The position numbers and the translations under genes were made by a program. A model generated the notes under the pieces. The model was not told where the DNA came from, searched no databases, and worked only from the letters and a program-made list of their open reading frames with translations. This document shows, one piece after another, positions 25,924 to 35,925 of a stretch of 64,000 nucleotides of DNA (positions within the stretch are counted from its first letter, which is position 1; the number at the start of each line of letters is the position of its first letter). Source of the DNA: Mycobacterium sp. Root265 (GTDB lineage Bacteria; Actinomycetota; Actinomycetes; Mycobacteriales; Mycobacteriaceae); the NCBI RefSeq assembly GCF_001428895.1, contig NZ_LMJA01000002.1, positions 124,001 to 188,000 of the forward strand. Reading direction: 5' to 3'.

Positions 25924-26436
25924 ATGCCTGAACCGCTGATCATCCCCATCCAGGGCCGCGCCCCGCAACTGCACGCCGAATCGTGGGTGGCGCCGAACGC
26001 CAGTGTGATCGGTCCGGTGACGTTGGCCGCCAAGGTCAGCGTCTGGTACAACGCCACCTTGCGTGCCGAGTTCGAACCCATCGAGATCGGGTTCGGCTCC
26101 AACCTCCAGGATGGTGTCACTGCTCACGTTGATCCGGGTTTTCCGCTGCGCGTCGGCAGCGGTGTGAGCGTCGGTCACAACGCGGTGCTGCACGGGTGCA
26201 CCATCGAGGACGACTGCCTGATCGGGATGGGCGCGATCGTGCTCAACGGGGCGGTCATCGGCGCAGGATCGCTGGTGGGGGCGGGTGCGGTGGTCCCGCA
26301 GGGCGCCGTCATCCCGCCCGGTTCGCTGGTCGCCGGGGTGCCGGGCAAGGTGCGCCGCGACCTCAGCGAGGACGAGAAAGCGGGCAACAAACTGAACGCG
26401 CAGGTGTATCAGGGGCTCATCGAGCTGCACCGCTAG
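25924..26436 (+). CDS. gamma-carbonic anhydrase-like hexapeptide-repeat protein
   Basis: 170 residues from ATG 25924, preferred over ATG 25915 because of the -10 box TACGAT seven bases upstream. Left-handed beta-helix of hexapeptide repeats about residues 15-130. The zinc-type histidines are present in VTAHVD and in GHNAVLHGC, as in YrdA/PaaY/gamma-carbonic-anhydrase proteins. The usual LRGD of the family reads LRAEFE, so the acid network differs and carbonic anhydrase activity is not assured. Confidence 0.83.
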   Translation: MPEPLIIPIQGRAPQLHAESWVAPNASVIGPVTLAAKVSVWYNATLRAEFEPIEIGFGSNLQDGVTAHVDPGFPLRVGSGVSVGHNAVLHGCTIEDDCLIGMGAIVLNGAVIGAGSLVGAGAVVPQGAVIPPGSLVAGVPGKVRRDLSEDEKAGNKLNAQVYQGLIELHR

Positions 26437-26462
26437 TCCGGTTTCGTCCGCGCCGGCGTGGG

Positions 26463-26468
26463 TACGTT
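26463..26468 (+). promoter_or_regulatory. -10 element TACGTT, leaderless start
   Basis: TACGTT ends six bases before ATG 26475 and predicts a leaderless transcript for the NAD(P)-binding protein gene. Confidence 0.45.
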
Positions 26469-26474
26469 GGGGCT

Positions 26475-27602
26475 ATGCGGATCCTGTTGACGGGTGCCAC
26501 CGGTTACATCGGCTCGCGCCTCGTCACCGAACTGCTCGAGGCCGGCCACGAAGTCGTGGTGACCAGCCGAAACCCCGCCCGACTGGGGGACTACGGCTGG
26601 TTCGACGACGTCACCGTCGTCGCGATGGACGCTCGCGAATCCGATTCCACCGCAGTGGCTTTCGAGTTGGCCGGCCAGATCGATGTGGTGTACTACCTGC
26701 TGCACGGCATCGGGGAATCCGGTTTCCGGGAATCCGACAACCGCGCCGCGGCCAATGTCGCCGAATCGGCCCGGGCCGCCGGGGTGCACCGCATCGTCTA
26801 CCTGGGTGGATTCGTCCCGGGAGGTGAGACGCTGTCCGACCATCTGGCCGGGCGCGCCGAGGTGGCCGAGGCCTTGCACGTCGACGGCGGTCCCGAGGTC
26901 GTCTGGCTGGGTGCCGCGTTGATCATCGGCGCGGGGTCGACGTCGTTCGAGATCCTGCGCTATGTCAGCGATCGGTTCCCGGTGCTGCCGCTGCCGAGCT
27001 GGATGTCCAATCCGATCGATCCGATCTCGATCCGCGATGTGCTGTATTACCTTGTGGCCGCAGCAGATTCGGATCGTGTCCCGGCCGGTTCCTATGACAT
27101 CAGCGGCACGGAGACCACCACCTACCGTGACTTGATCGCCAGCTACGCGCGGTTGAACGGCAACTGGCAGTTCGAGGTCCCGGTCGGCGGGGTGCCCACC
27201 GGGCTGGTCTCGCTGGTCTCGGCCGCGGTGCTGCCGGTGCCCGGCGGGCTGACCGCGGATCTGACTGCCTCCCTTGACTATCCGATGACCGCCAACGGTA
27301 ACGGACTACGCGATCTGGTGCCCGATCCCGACGGTGGTCTGTTGAGCGTCGACGACGCCATCCAGCGGGCACTGGCCATGCACCCGCGCCGTCCGGTCAA
27401 CAACCTGGCCGATTCCCATCACCTCGCCGACACCGACCCGGATTGGGCCGGCGGCGACACCGCCCGCATCCGGCAGCTGACACCGTGGATCGCCAGACCG
27501 GCGTTGTCCATGCTGGCGCCGCTTCCGGGCCCCGCCAGAGCAGCGGTGCGCACCGGCCTCGACGCGCTGGCGGATCTGGCGGCGAAAGTCGATCCGCGAT
27601 GA
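26475..27602 (+). CDS. NAD(P)-binding NmrA/SDR-like protein
   Basis: 375 residues; ATG fixed by a -10 box six bases upstream. The N-terminal Rossmann motif GATGYIGSRLV and the pattern of atypical SDR/NmrA proteins are clear over about 1-240. There is no Tyr-x-x-x-Lys catalytic pair, so it may sense or bind cofactor, or act as a reductase of the extended type. The C-terminal 120 residues are a helical extension. The stop overlaps the CPBP gene start by four bases, so the two are co-translated. Confidence 0.78.
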   Translation: MRILLTGATGYIGSRLVTELLEAGHEVVVTSRNPARLGDYGWFDDVTVVAMDARESDSTAVAFELAGQIDVVYYLLHGIGESGFRESDNRAAANVAESARAAGVHRIVYLGGFVPGGETLSDHLAGRAEVAEALHVDGGPEVVWLGAALIIGAGSTSFEILRYVSDRFPVLPLPSWMSNPIDPISIRDVLYYLVAAADSDRVPAGSYDISGTETTTYRDLIASYARLNGNWQFEVPVGGVPTGLVSLVSAAVLPVPGGLTADLTASLDYPMTANGNGLRDLVPDPDGGLLSVDDAIQRALAMHPRRPVNNLADSHHLADTDPDWAGGDTARIRQLTPWIARPALSMLAPLPGPARAAVRTGLDALADLAAKVDPR

Positions 27603-28321
27603 CAGGACCCGTGACCCCGCCGACAAGTTGGACCGGTGAGCTGCGCAGGATCGCAGCCAGGAAGGCGCCACCTTTCAACGAGGCGCCCGCGGTGATCGGC
27701 AGACGCAAATTCGTGGTCGGCGCCGTGCTTCTGATCGGTGCCGCATTGCTCGGCTATTCCTTGAGCCGGCCGCCCGGAGACGACACGTTCGTCTGGCTCA
27801 CCCTCGCGCTGGCCGGTGTGTGGGCCACGGGAGCATTTCTCTCCGGGCCATTGCACATGGGGCACGTCGATTTCCGCGGACGTAACCGGCGTCCGGTCAT
27901 CACCGGGACAGCGATCGGGCTGGGGCTCGGGGCGGTGTTCGTGCTCGGCGGCTTGGTGGCGCGCGAAATCCCGGGCATCAACGACTACATCCGCGACGTC
28001 TTGCAGTACTCGAACGCCGGCCCGCTGTACCTGATCGTCTTCATCACGGTGATCAACGGACTCGCGGAGGAGATGTTCTTCCGCGGCTCGCTGTACACGG
28101 CGCTGCTCAAGCACCATCCGGTGGCCGCCTCCACCGTGTTGTACGTGATTGCCACAGCGGCCACCACGGGTAATCCGATGCTCGGTTTCGCCGCGATCAT
28201 CCTTGGCTCCGTCTGTGCGGTCTTACGCCGCGCGACCGGCGGGGTGTTGGCGCCCATGCTTGTCCATTTCTTCTGGGGCCTGGTGATGGTGCTGGCGCTG
28301 CCGCCGATCTTCGGTGTCTGA
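27599..28321 (+). CDS. CPBP family intramembrane glutamic protease
   Basis: 240 residues from the ATG overlapping the previous stop (ATGA). Six to eight membrane helices. Family motifs are present: EEMFFRG (EExxxR type, about residue 157) and the later histidine in LAPMLVHFFWG (about 224). CPBP members include the CAAX-type prenyl endopeptidases and bacterial self-immunity proteins. Substrate unknown; coupling with the NAD(P)-binding protein is the only clue. Confidence 0.85.
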   Translation: MTGPVTPPTSWTGELRRIAARKAPPFNEAPAVIGRRKFVVGAVLLIGAALLGYSLSRPPGDDTFVWLTLALAGVWATGAFLSGPLHMGHVDFRGRNRRPVITGTAIGLGLGAVFVLGGLVAREIPGINDYIRDVLQYSNAGPLYLIVFITVINGLAEEMFFRGSLYTALLKHHPVAASTVLYVIATAATTGNPMLGFAAIILGSVCAVLRRATGGVLAPMLVHFFWGLVMVLALPPIFGV

Positions 28322-28333
28322 CTTCGGATTTCG

Positions 28334-29596
28334 CTAAGCGTCGAGCGGGTGCTCGATCTCGTCGCGGTACATCCGGGCAGCGAAATAGGCAATCAGTCCC
28401 AGGAATATCGGGCCAACGCCGGCCACCAGGTAGATGGTCTCGATCGAGATCACCTTGGACAACGGCCCGGCCAGCGCCATAGACACCGGCATGAACACCA
28501 GCGACACGAAGAAATCCAGGCTCGATACCCGGCCCAGCATCGCGGAGGGCACCCGGCGCTGCAGGAGCGTGCCCCAGATGACCATGGCCGCGCCCGAGGT
28601 CACGCCGATGATGAAGGACGCCGTGGCCATCAACGGAAACGATGATGTGTACCCGATGGCGACGATCGGCAGATTGCCCAGGCCCCAGCACACCATCAAC
28701 ACCGTCATGTAGCGCTTGGGCAGCCGCCACGACGACACCGCCAGCGCGCCGACCGCGCTGCCGAGACCGAACGCGGCCAGCACGAACCCGAAGATTCGTT
28801 CGCCGTGCTCGAAACGCGCATTGGTGATGAACGGCAGCAGCACTTCGATCGGGCCCATGATGAGCAGGATGAAACCGCTGGCGAACAACAGGGTGGCCAG
28901 CAGCCAGGGCGTGCGCACCATGAAGACGAAACCCTCGCGCAGGTCGGTGAGGACATGCGGTTTCTGGTGTTCGGATACCACCCGCTGCACGACGGGACGC
29001 GTCGCGATCAGCAGCGTGAGACCGACGCCGAAGAGCACCGCGCAGATGACCAGACCGACGGTGGGGAAGGTGGCGCCGATCAGCAGACCGGCCGCTGCCG
29101 GGCCGATGGCCTGCTGCAGCGTCGGGCGCATGACGCCCTCAATTCCGTTGGCCGCCAGCAGTTGCTCGGGCGGCAGCAGCCGCGGCAGGTAGGCGCTGTA
29201 GGCCGGAAAGAAGAACGCCGCCGCAATGCCGAGGGCCGCCGAGGCGACCGCCATGTGCCACAGCCGCAGCGCGTCGAGCAGCCCGAGCACCGCCACCGAG
29301 GTCACTGCGGCGGTGTTGACCGCCTCGACCAGGATGATGATGCGGCGCTGCGGAAACCGGTCCGCGGCGATGCCGCCCACGAGGACGAACGCCACCAGGC
29401 CGACGGCCATGCACGCCGCGACCAGGGACAGCGCTGCCGGGTCGTTGCTGAGGGCGATGACCTGCAGCGCCATTACCACGGTCCACATGCCGGTGGCGAA
29501 GATCGACAGCGCGACGGCGGCGACCAGCAGGCGGTAATCGCGGATCTTGAAGGGTGCGAGTACGCGCCAGCCGCCGGCGTCCAATTGCGTACTCAC
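28334..29596 (-). CDS. MFS transporter
   Basis: 420 residues, about twelve membrane helices, with the motif IAADRFPQRR between helices 2 and 3 and a cytoplasmic central loop about 195-225. The N-terminus (FKIRDYRLLVAAVALS) matches the MFS_3/EntS-like drug and siderophore exporter group. It ends 12 bases before the convergent CPBP gene, with no terminator visible. Start ATG at 29596. Substrate unknown. Confidence 0.84.
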   Translation of the reverse strand: MSTQLDAGGWRVLAPFKIRDYRLLVAAVALSIFATGMWTVVMALQVIALSNDPAALSLVAACMAVGLVAFVLVGGIAADRFPQRRIIILVEAVNTAAVTSVAVLGLLDALRLWHMAVASAALGIAAAFFFPAYSAYLPRLLPPEQLLAANGIEGVMRPTLQQAIGPAAAGLLIGATFPTVGLVICAVLFGVGLTLLIATRPVVQRVVSEHQKPHVLTDLREGFVFMVRTPWLLATLLFASGFILLIMGPIEVLLPFITNARFEHGERIFGFVLAAFGLGSAVGALAVSSWRLPKRYMTVLMVCWGLGNLPIVAIGYTSSFPLMATASFIIGVTSGAAMVIWGTLLQRRVPSAMLGRVSSLDFFVSLVFMPVSMALAGPLSKVISIETIYLVAGVGPIFLGLIAYFAARMYRDEIEHPLDA

Positions 29597-29654
29597 CCAT
29601 AGATGGTCGCCGACGGATGGCCTGTCAGTCCATTGATTTTCCGGGCACGCGAGG

Positions 29655-30449
29655 TCAGGAGTCGGTGAAGGTGGCCTGCCTGCCGTCCTGGAACGCCTTG
29701 GTGCCTTCGGCGAAATCCGGGGAGGTCAGCAGGATCAGCTGGCCCTCACGCTCACGCCCGATCGCTGCTTCCAGCTCGGTGAGAGTCGCATCGTTGATGG
29801 CCTGTTTGGTCTTGCGCAAGGCGACGGCCGGTCCGCCGGCCAGGGTGCCGAGCACCTTGGCCACGGCCGCGTCGAGGTCCTCCGGGGCGTGCACCGAGGT
29901 GACCAGACCCCAGTCGTAGGCCTCGGCCGCGGTGATGCGTTCGGCCAGCAGCGCCATCCGCTGCGCGCGGATCCGGCCTACCGCCGCCGCGATCAGCGCC
30001 GACGCGCCGCCGTCGGGCATCAGCCCGATCTTGGTGAAGGCCAGCATGAAAAACGCCTTCTCCGAGGCGAGTACGACGTCACAGGCGATGGCCAGCGATA
30101 CGCCGACGCCGGCGGCCGGGCCCTGCACCACCGAGACGACGGGTTTGGGCAGCGCAACGATGGAACGCACCGCCCGGTTGGCGGCGTCGAGCACCACCTC
30201 GGGGCCGTTGACGGATTTCGCGGACACATCCTCGGCGCTGATACCGGCGCCCGAGCTGAAACCGCGGCCCGCGCCGGACAACTTCACGACGCGGACCGCG
30301 GGATCTGTGGCGGCCGTCTCCAGGGCGTCGGCGATACCGGTCAGCATGGCCTCCGACAGCGAGTTCAGGCTGTCGGGCCGGTTCAGGGTCACCGCCAGCA
30401 CGCCATCGGCGAGCTCCACGGTCAACTGATCGATGCTGCGATACGTCAT
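29655..30449 (-). CDS. crotonase family protein, isomerase-like (EchA10/EchA11-type)
   Basis: 264 residues; ATG preceded by GAGGG about eight bases upstream. The crotonase fold is clear ([27 protein letters not shown]), but neither hydratase Glu is present: the first position is Ser in GVSLA and the second is in FTKIG. An Asp in GLMPDGG instead resembles PaaG-type isomerases. It is probably an enoyl-CoA or ring isomerase rather than a hydratase. Divergent from mcr, the same order as echA10/11 and mcr in M. tuberculosis. Confidence 0.85.
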   Translation of the reverse strand: MTYRSIDQLTVELADGVLAVTLNRPDSLNSLSEAMLTGIADALETAATDPAVRVVKLSGAGRGFSSGAGISAEDVSAKSVNGPEVVLDAANRAVRSIVALPKPVVSVVQGPAAGVGVSLAIACDVVLASEKAFFMLAFTKIGLMPDGGASALIAAAVGRIRAQRMALLAERITAAEAYDWGLVTSVHAPEDLDAAVAKVLGTLAGGPAVALRKTKQAINDATLTELEAAIGREREGQLILLTSPDFAEGTKAFQDGRQATFTDS

Positions 30450-30494
30450 CTGTACGCCCTCAGGTTTGGCGGGTAGGTGACCCGCGGCCGGTCG

Positions 30495-30510
30495 ACTTGG
30501 TTATACAAGT
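30495..30510. promoter_or_regulatory. candidate operator ACTTG-N6-CAAGT
   Basis: ACTTGGTTATACAAGT, 5-base perfect arms, in the 113-base divergent region between the crotonase gene and mcr. It does not fit the KstR2 pattern because the half-sites are in the opposite order. The regulator is unknown and no regulator gene is adjacent. Confidence 0.45.
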
Positions 30511-30562
30511 AAGCTATGTCGGCGGTCAACTACTCGGTACTCAACGGCGAAGGACGGTAGGC

Positions 30563-31645
30563 ATGGCGGGACCACTGCAGGGTTTGCGAGTCGTGGAATT
30601 GGCCGGCATCGGCCCCGGCCCGCACGCGGCCATGATTCTGGGAGATCTGGGTGCCGAGGTGGTGCGCGTCGATCGCCCCACGGCCAAGAACGGCGCCATC
30701 TCGGACGCGATGCTGCGCAATCGGCGCTCGGTCACCGCGGACCTGAAATCCGACGAGGGACGCCAGTTCGTCCTCGACCTGGTCGCCAAGGCCGATGTGC
30801 TGATCGAGGGCTTCCGGCCGGGTGTCACCGAACGCCTGGGCCTGGGGCCCGAAGACTGCGCCAAGGTCAACGAGAAGCTGGTCTACGCCCGGATGACCGG
30901 GTGGGGCCAGGAGGGTCCGCGTGCGCTGCAGGCCGGCCATGACATCAACTACATCTCGCTCAACGGTGTGCTGCACGCAATCGGGCGCCAGGGTGAGCGT
31001 CCGGTGCCGCCGCTGAACCTGGCCGGCGACTTCGGCGGCGGGTCGATGTTCCTGCTGCTGGGCATCCTTTCGGCGCTGTGGGAGCGGCAGACCTCGGGCA
31101 AGGGCCAGGTCGTCGATGCCGCGATGATCGATGGCTCCAGCGTGCTGATCCAGATGATGTGGGCCTTCCGGGCGCAGGGCGTGTGGAGCGACGAGCGCGG
31201 AACCAACATGCTCGACACCGGCGCCCCCTACTACGACACCTACGAGACGGCCGACGGCAAGTACTTCGCCATCGGCGCCATCGAGCCGCAGTTCTATGCG
31301 GAGTTGCTGGCCAAGCTGGGCCTGGACCCCGACACCCTGCCCGGGCAGAACGACATCAGCCGCTGGGAAGAACTGCGGGCCAAATTCACCGAGGTGTTCA
31401 AGACCAAGGACCGCGATGAGTGGGCGGCGATTTTCGCCGGCTCCGATGCCTGTGCGACGCCGGTGCTCGCGTTCGGCGAGGTGCTCGACGAGTCGCACAT
31501 CGCCGAGCGCTCCACCTTCTACGAGACCCAGCACGGCCTGCAGCCGATGCCGGCCCCGCGCTTCTCGCGCAGTGAGCCGGCCGTGCCGAGCCCGCCGCCG
31601 TTGATCGGCGCGGACAACGAGACCGTCCTCAAAGACTGGGCCTGA
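30563..31645 (+). CDS. mcr: alpha-methylacyl-CoA racemase
   Basis: 360 residues from the ATG with AAGGA upstream. The sequence agrees closely with M. tuberculosis Mcr (Rv1143) as remembered, including [20 protein letters not shown] and [11 protein letters not shown]. The residues of the catalytic centre are kept: His in GHDINY (about 126), Asp in LAGDFGGG (about 156) and the Glu region near YETADGKYF (about 240). It inverts the 2-methyl centre of branched acyl-CoA, including the cholesterol side chain, so (S)-forms can enter beta-oxidation. First of a three-gene set with SDR and NMO-like genes. Confidence 0.93.
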   Translation: MAGPLQGLRVVELAGIGPGPHAAMILGDLGAEVVRVDRPTAKNGAISDAMLRNRRSVTADLKSDEGRQFVLDLVAKADVLIEGFRPGVTERLGLGPEDCAKVNEKLVYARMTGWGQEGPRALQAGHDINYISLNGVLHAIGRQGERPVPPLNLAGDFGGGSMFLLLGILSALWERQTSGKGQVVDAAMIDGSSVLIQMMWAFRAQGVWSDERGTNMLDTGAPYYDTYETADGKYFAIGAIEPQFYAELLAKLGLDPDTLPGQNDISRWEELRAKFTEVFKTKDRDEWAAIFAGSDACATPVLAFGEVLDESHIAERSTFYETQHGLQPMPAPRFSRSEPAVPSPPPLIGADNETVLKDWA

Positions 31646-31678
31646 GAACCCGACCTTCAACGAAAGGAACTGCAGCAC

Positions 31679-33444
<1,766 letters not shown>

Positions 33445-33470
33445 TCCGGAGTTCCTGACACCGAGAGCAC

Positions 33471-33520
33471 AACCGCCCGGTCGAGGCCGCGAGAATATCG
33501 CGGTGTTCGATCGGGCGGTT
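33471..33520. terminator. long hairpin at the end of the DUF222 gene
   Basis: Arms AACCGCCCG (33471-33479) and CGGGCGGTT (33512-33520) enclose a second stem CCGCG/CGCGG (33487-33491, 33499-33503). It lies 16 bases after the DUF222 stop on the minus strand and 26 after the NPD stop on the plus strand, so it can serve both. No good T-run follows. Its outer arms match the hairpin at 35254-35306. Confidence 0.55.
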
Positions 33521-33536
33521 CTCGTTGCGCCCCACG

Positions 33537-35117
33537 TCAGAACGGCGGGTCGCTGTTGTTCTCGGCGAGTTCGGCTGCGTTGCGTTGCCGCTCGGCTTTG
33601 ATCCTTTGTGCACGATCCTGCGCGCGGGTGCGTTGTCGGGTGGGCATCTTGGTATGGCGGTCGTTGTCGTTGATCAGGCTGATGGCGCGTTTTCGTGAAA
33701 TGGGTGTCTCGATGTTCCAGTGCGGGAACATGATTGCTGCCCCGGGCGCCTTGGTGTAGGTGTGCCCGGTCGGTGCGCTCCATTGGATGCGGCCGTCGGG
33801 TTTCGCTGCCGGTTCCCAACCACAGAACGTCTTGATCAAGTGGTGCAGACGGCACAGTGGTGCCAGGTTGCCCGGGTGGGTGGCCCCGGCGGGCCACGGG
33901 GTCAGGTGGTCCAGGTCACAGCGGTGGGCGGGCCGGTTGCAGCCCGGGAAGCTGCACGTCATGGCGCGCATCCGGACGAACGCGGTCAGTGCGGTCGAGG
34001 GACGGTATTGGCGTTCGGCGGGCAGGTCGGCGATCTCGGAGAGCGGCTTGACTTTGGCGCCGGCGGCGACGAGATCGGCCAGCATATTGGCGGGGATGAT
34101 GGCGCCGTCGAGCGTGACGCCTGGGCTCGGGTTGCAGGCCGCGGGTGGGGTGTTGGCCGCGGGCGCGGCGGGCTCAGCCGGTTCGGATTCGGCCGCCGGA
34201 GTCTGCGGCTCACTCTCCGGTGGGGCCGGCCCGGATTCTGGGGTGGCTGCGGTGCCCGGGGTGGTGTGCCGCGGAGACTCTTCGCCGGCGGCGGGCACCT
34301 GATCGGTCAGCACATAGATGGTGACTGCGCCCGAGCGCGGGTCTCTCCCGCTGCCCTCACAACCAGCACCCCCGCACGCGCACGCTAGCCGTTCCAGTTG
34401 CGGGCCCACCGCGCCCAATGCGGCCAATGCCGCGGCACGCAGTTCGCCCCGCGCGCGGGGATCGTTGCCGCAGACGGTGTCGGCCAGGTCGTTGAGGCGT
34501 TGTTCGAGGATCTTTTTGTCGGTGATGCGCAGCCGCCCCCAGAAGGAGGCGACTCCGTTGGGGTCGTCTTTGTCGTCGAACTCGACGTAGAGGTCTTTGG
34601 CGTTGCGTTTTGAGCGCACGACGGCTTCGGGGTCGAATTTCTCCACCCACAGATCGATCGCGCCGATCAACTGTTTCTCCGAATGCGCCCCGTACTCGCC
34701 CGCTTCCCCGGCGATGGCGGTGTCGATCAGCACGAGGGCGTCATCGTCGTCGACGAGGTGGGTGCGCCAGGTGATCGCATCAATCACCGTCGCCGAGATG
34801 GCACCCTTGGCGAACAGGGCGGCGGTGCGGGGCAGCCGGTCGCGTAGGGCTTGGGCGATGCGCATCTGCTTGGACGCGGCGTGGGTGTTCAGGTTGCAGG
34901 CCGCCGCCACCGTGGCCTGCGCCCAGGCCCAGCCGTCGATGACCTGATGGGCGATCGCGTCGTCCTCGTCATCGCACTGGCGGGCAACCACCTCACCGAT
35001 CAACGCCAACCGGTAGGCCGCCACCGACGCCTCGTTCTGGGTCGTCGCGGTCACGGCCGAGATGAGCGCCTCATCGCTCAACTCGGCGAGTGCGGCCCGA
35101 TCCAAAGCTTCGAACAT
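33537..35117 (-). CDS. DUF222 / HNH endonuclease protein (13E12 repeat family)
   Basis: 526 residues from the ATG at 35117. DUF222 domain about residues 1-270, a low-complexity Pro/Glu/Ala linker about 275-345 (ESGPAPPESEPQTPAAESEP), and an HNH nuclease about 395-450 with CSFPGCNRPAHRC, DLDHLTPWP and LCRLHH. These proteins are the 13E12 family, several of which are LexA-controlled in M. tuberculosis. The start is fixed by a -10 box TAAAAT and a perfect SOS box over the start codon. The synteny points to an Rv1148c-like position. Confidence 0.9.
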   Translation of the reverse strand: MFEALDRAALAELSDEALISAVTATTQNEASVAAYRLALIGEVVARQCDDEDDAIAHQVIDGWAWAQATVAAACNLNTHAASKQMRIAQALRDRLPRTAALFAKGAISATVIDAITWRTHLVDDDDALVLIDTAIAGEAGEYGAHSEKQLIGAIDLWVEKFDPEAVVRSKRNAKDLYVEFDDKDDPNGVASFWGRLRITDKKILEQRLNDLADTVCGNDPRARGELRAAALAALGAVGPQLERLACACGGAGCEGSGRDPRSGAVTIYVLTDQVPAAGEESPRHTTPGTAATPESGPAPPESEPQTPAAESEPAEPAAPAANTPPAACNPSPGVTLDGAIIPANMLADLVAAGAKVKPLSEIADLPAERQYRPSTALTAFVRMRAMTCSFPGCNRPAHRCDLDHLTPWPAGATHPGNLAPLCRLHHLIKTFCGWEPAAKPDGRIQWSAPTGHTYTKAPGAAIMFPHWNIETPISRKRAISLINDNDRHTKMPTRQRTRAQDRAQRIKAERQRNAAELAENNSDPPF

Positions 35118-35125
35118 GTGTTCGA
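35110..35125. promoter_or_regulatory. LexA (SOS) box over the DUF222 start
   Basis: TCGAAC-ATGT-GTTCGA matches the mycobacterial LexA consensus TCGAAC-N4-GTTCGA with no mismatch. The start codon of the minus-strand gene lies inside it (35115-35117), and it abuts the -10 box, so LexA binding should block both. Consensus is established knowledge; occupancy is inference. Confidence 0.8.
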
Positions 35126-35130
35126 TTTTA
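35125..35130 (-). promoter_or_regulatory. -10 element TAAAAT of the DUF222 gene
   Basis: Minus-strand TAAAAT ends seven bases before the ATG, predicting a leaderless SOS-induced transcript. The LexA box shares its last base. Confidence 0.6.
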
Positions 35131-35253
35131 CCGCGCAACCACGACAAGTGGCGAAGGAAGAAGTTTGATGTCTGCCGGCTGTCCCAGCGCTGATGTCCGC
35201 ACGACTTGTGTCGCGGGCGCACGGTGGGGTCGCGAACCTGGTCGGGAGAGCAA

Positions 35254-35306
35254 AAAACCGCCCGGTCGAACCCACAGAAAATCTGCGTAGTCAGTCGGGC
35301 GGTTTT
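35254..35306 (-). terminator. intrinsic terminator of the 40-residue gene
   Basis: Eleven-base arms AAAACCGCCCG (35254-35264) and CGGGCGGTTTT (35296-35306), with a run of six T on the minus strand after the stem. It lies about 75 bases after the stop of the small gene at 35381-35503. The inner part is a 31-base loop that can form minor pairs. Confidence 0.7.
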
Positions 35307-35380
35307 CGCCGTGATCGGTCGGAGCGGGCGGCGTTCAGCCGCTCACGTCGACCGGAAAAGCCGGTAGGCGCGTGCTGCGG

Positions 35381-35503
35381 TCAGACCGCAGCAGCGAGAT
35401 CGGGGAACTGCTCCGAGGTATCACCCTCGACCAGGACGTCCCCGTGGTACAGGGCGTCAAAATCAACCTTGATGACATCTGCATTGGTGTCGTCGATCCA
35501 CAT
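35381..35503 (-). CDS. small acidic protein, 40 residues, unknown
   Basis: The frame could be read from a TTG at 35566, but the ATG at 35503 has a -10 box TACGCT seven bases upstream, so a leaderless 40-residue protein is preferred. It starts MWIDDTNADVIKVDFDAL and is acidic throughout, with no membrane helix or cysteine. A good terminator follows. It lies between the DUF222 gene and MmpL13 in lower-GC sequence. No family recognised; existence rests on the promoter and terminator signals. Confidence 0.5.
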   Translation of the reverse strand: MWIDDTNADVIKVDFDALYHGDVLVEGDTSEQFPDLAAAV

Positions 35504-35510
35504 GACACAG

Positions 35511-35516
35511 AGCGTA
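35511..35516 (-). promoter_or_regulatory. -10 element TACGCT of the small gene
   Basis: Minus-strand TACGCT is seven bases before ATG 35503. No -35 match is evident, as is common for mycobacterial promoters. Confidence 0.45.
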
Positions 35517-35925
35517 TGGGCGGTGATTAAGAGATCTTTGAGCCCAGCTTGCGAATTTCGTGGCAATTCTTACCGCCGGGTAGGTTTAAGCTGCTGGCGC
35601 GCTGGGAAAGGGATTTTTGCCATACTCGAATAGTGGCTCTGAACTGGGTATATCTCGGCGAGTCCGACGCCTGTCGGAACGACGGAAAGTTTGCCGGAAC
35701 CCCTGGTTTCACCCCATGCCTCAGCAAATTCTTACTGACGAGTAGGCAAGGCCGGGCATGTCGCTGTGATCGGAGTTACAAAAGTGGCCCCTGTGGCCCG
35801 TGTGGTTACTTCGCACAAGTGAACCTCACGGCTCGCGGCACCGTGTCTTCACTGGGCCTCGCCACGTTGACCATGTGACTTACCCTTGTTAACTTAACGG
35901 CGATAAGACATCGAAGGGAACGATC
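35517..35925. other. 409-base intergenic region upstream of mmpL13
   Basis: AT-richer than its surroundings, with short possible frames but none with codon use or starts that convince. It holds the inverted repeat TCCGAC-GCCT-GTCGGA (35663-35678) and the mmpL13 promoter at 35867-35895. Regulatory sequence or remains of a lost gene are both possible. Confidence 0.5.
35867..35895 (+). promoter_or_regulatory. sigma-A-type promoter of mmpL13
   Basis: -35 TTGACC (35867-35872), 17-base spacer, -10 TAACTT (35890-35895). The start site would be near 35902, about 24 bases before the GTG, and GAAGGGA follows as ribosome binding site. One of the best core promoter matches in the window. Confidence 0.65.

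Noticed and set aside
26196-27602. Long reading of the NAD(P)-binding gene from 26196
   Set aside because: The first 93 codons overlap the carbonic-anhydrase-like gene in another frame; the Rossmann motif begins at ATG 26475, which has a -10 box.
30495-30510. KstR2 box before mcr
   Set aside because: KstR2 needs CAAG-N2-CTTG type half-sites; here the order is CTTG then CAAG with a longer spacer.
33471-35306. Insertion sequence or phage bounded by the paired hairpins
   Set aside because: No transposase, integrase or target-site duplication is visible; the hairpins also work as ordinary terminators of minus-strand genes.
35549-35878. 109-codon frame before mmpL13
   Set aside because: Overlaps the mmpL13 promoter region and has no start signal or recognisable domain.
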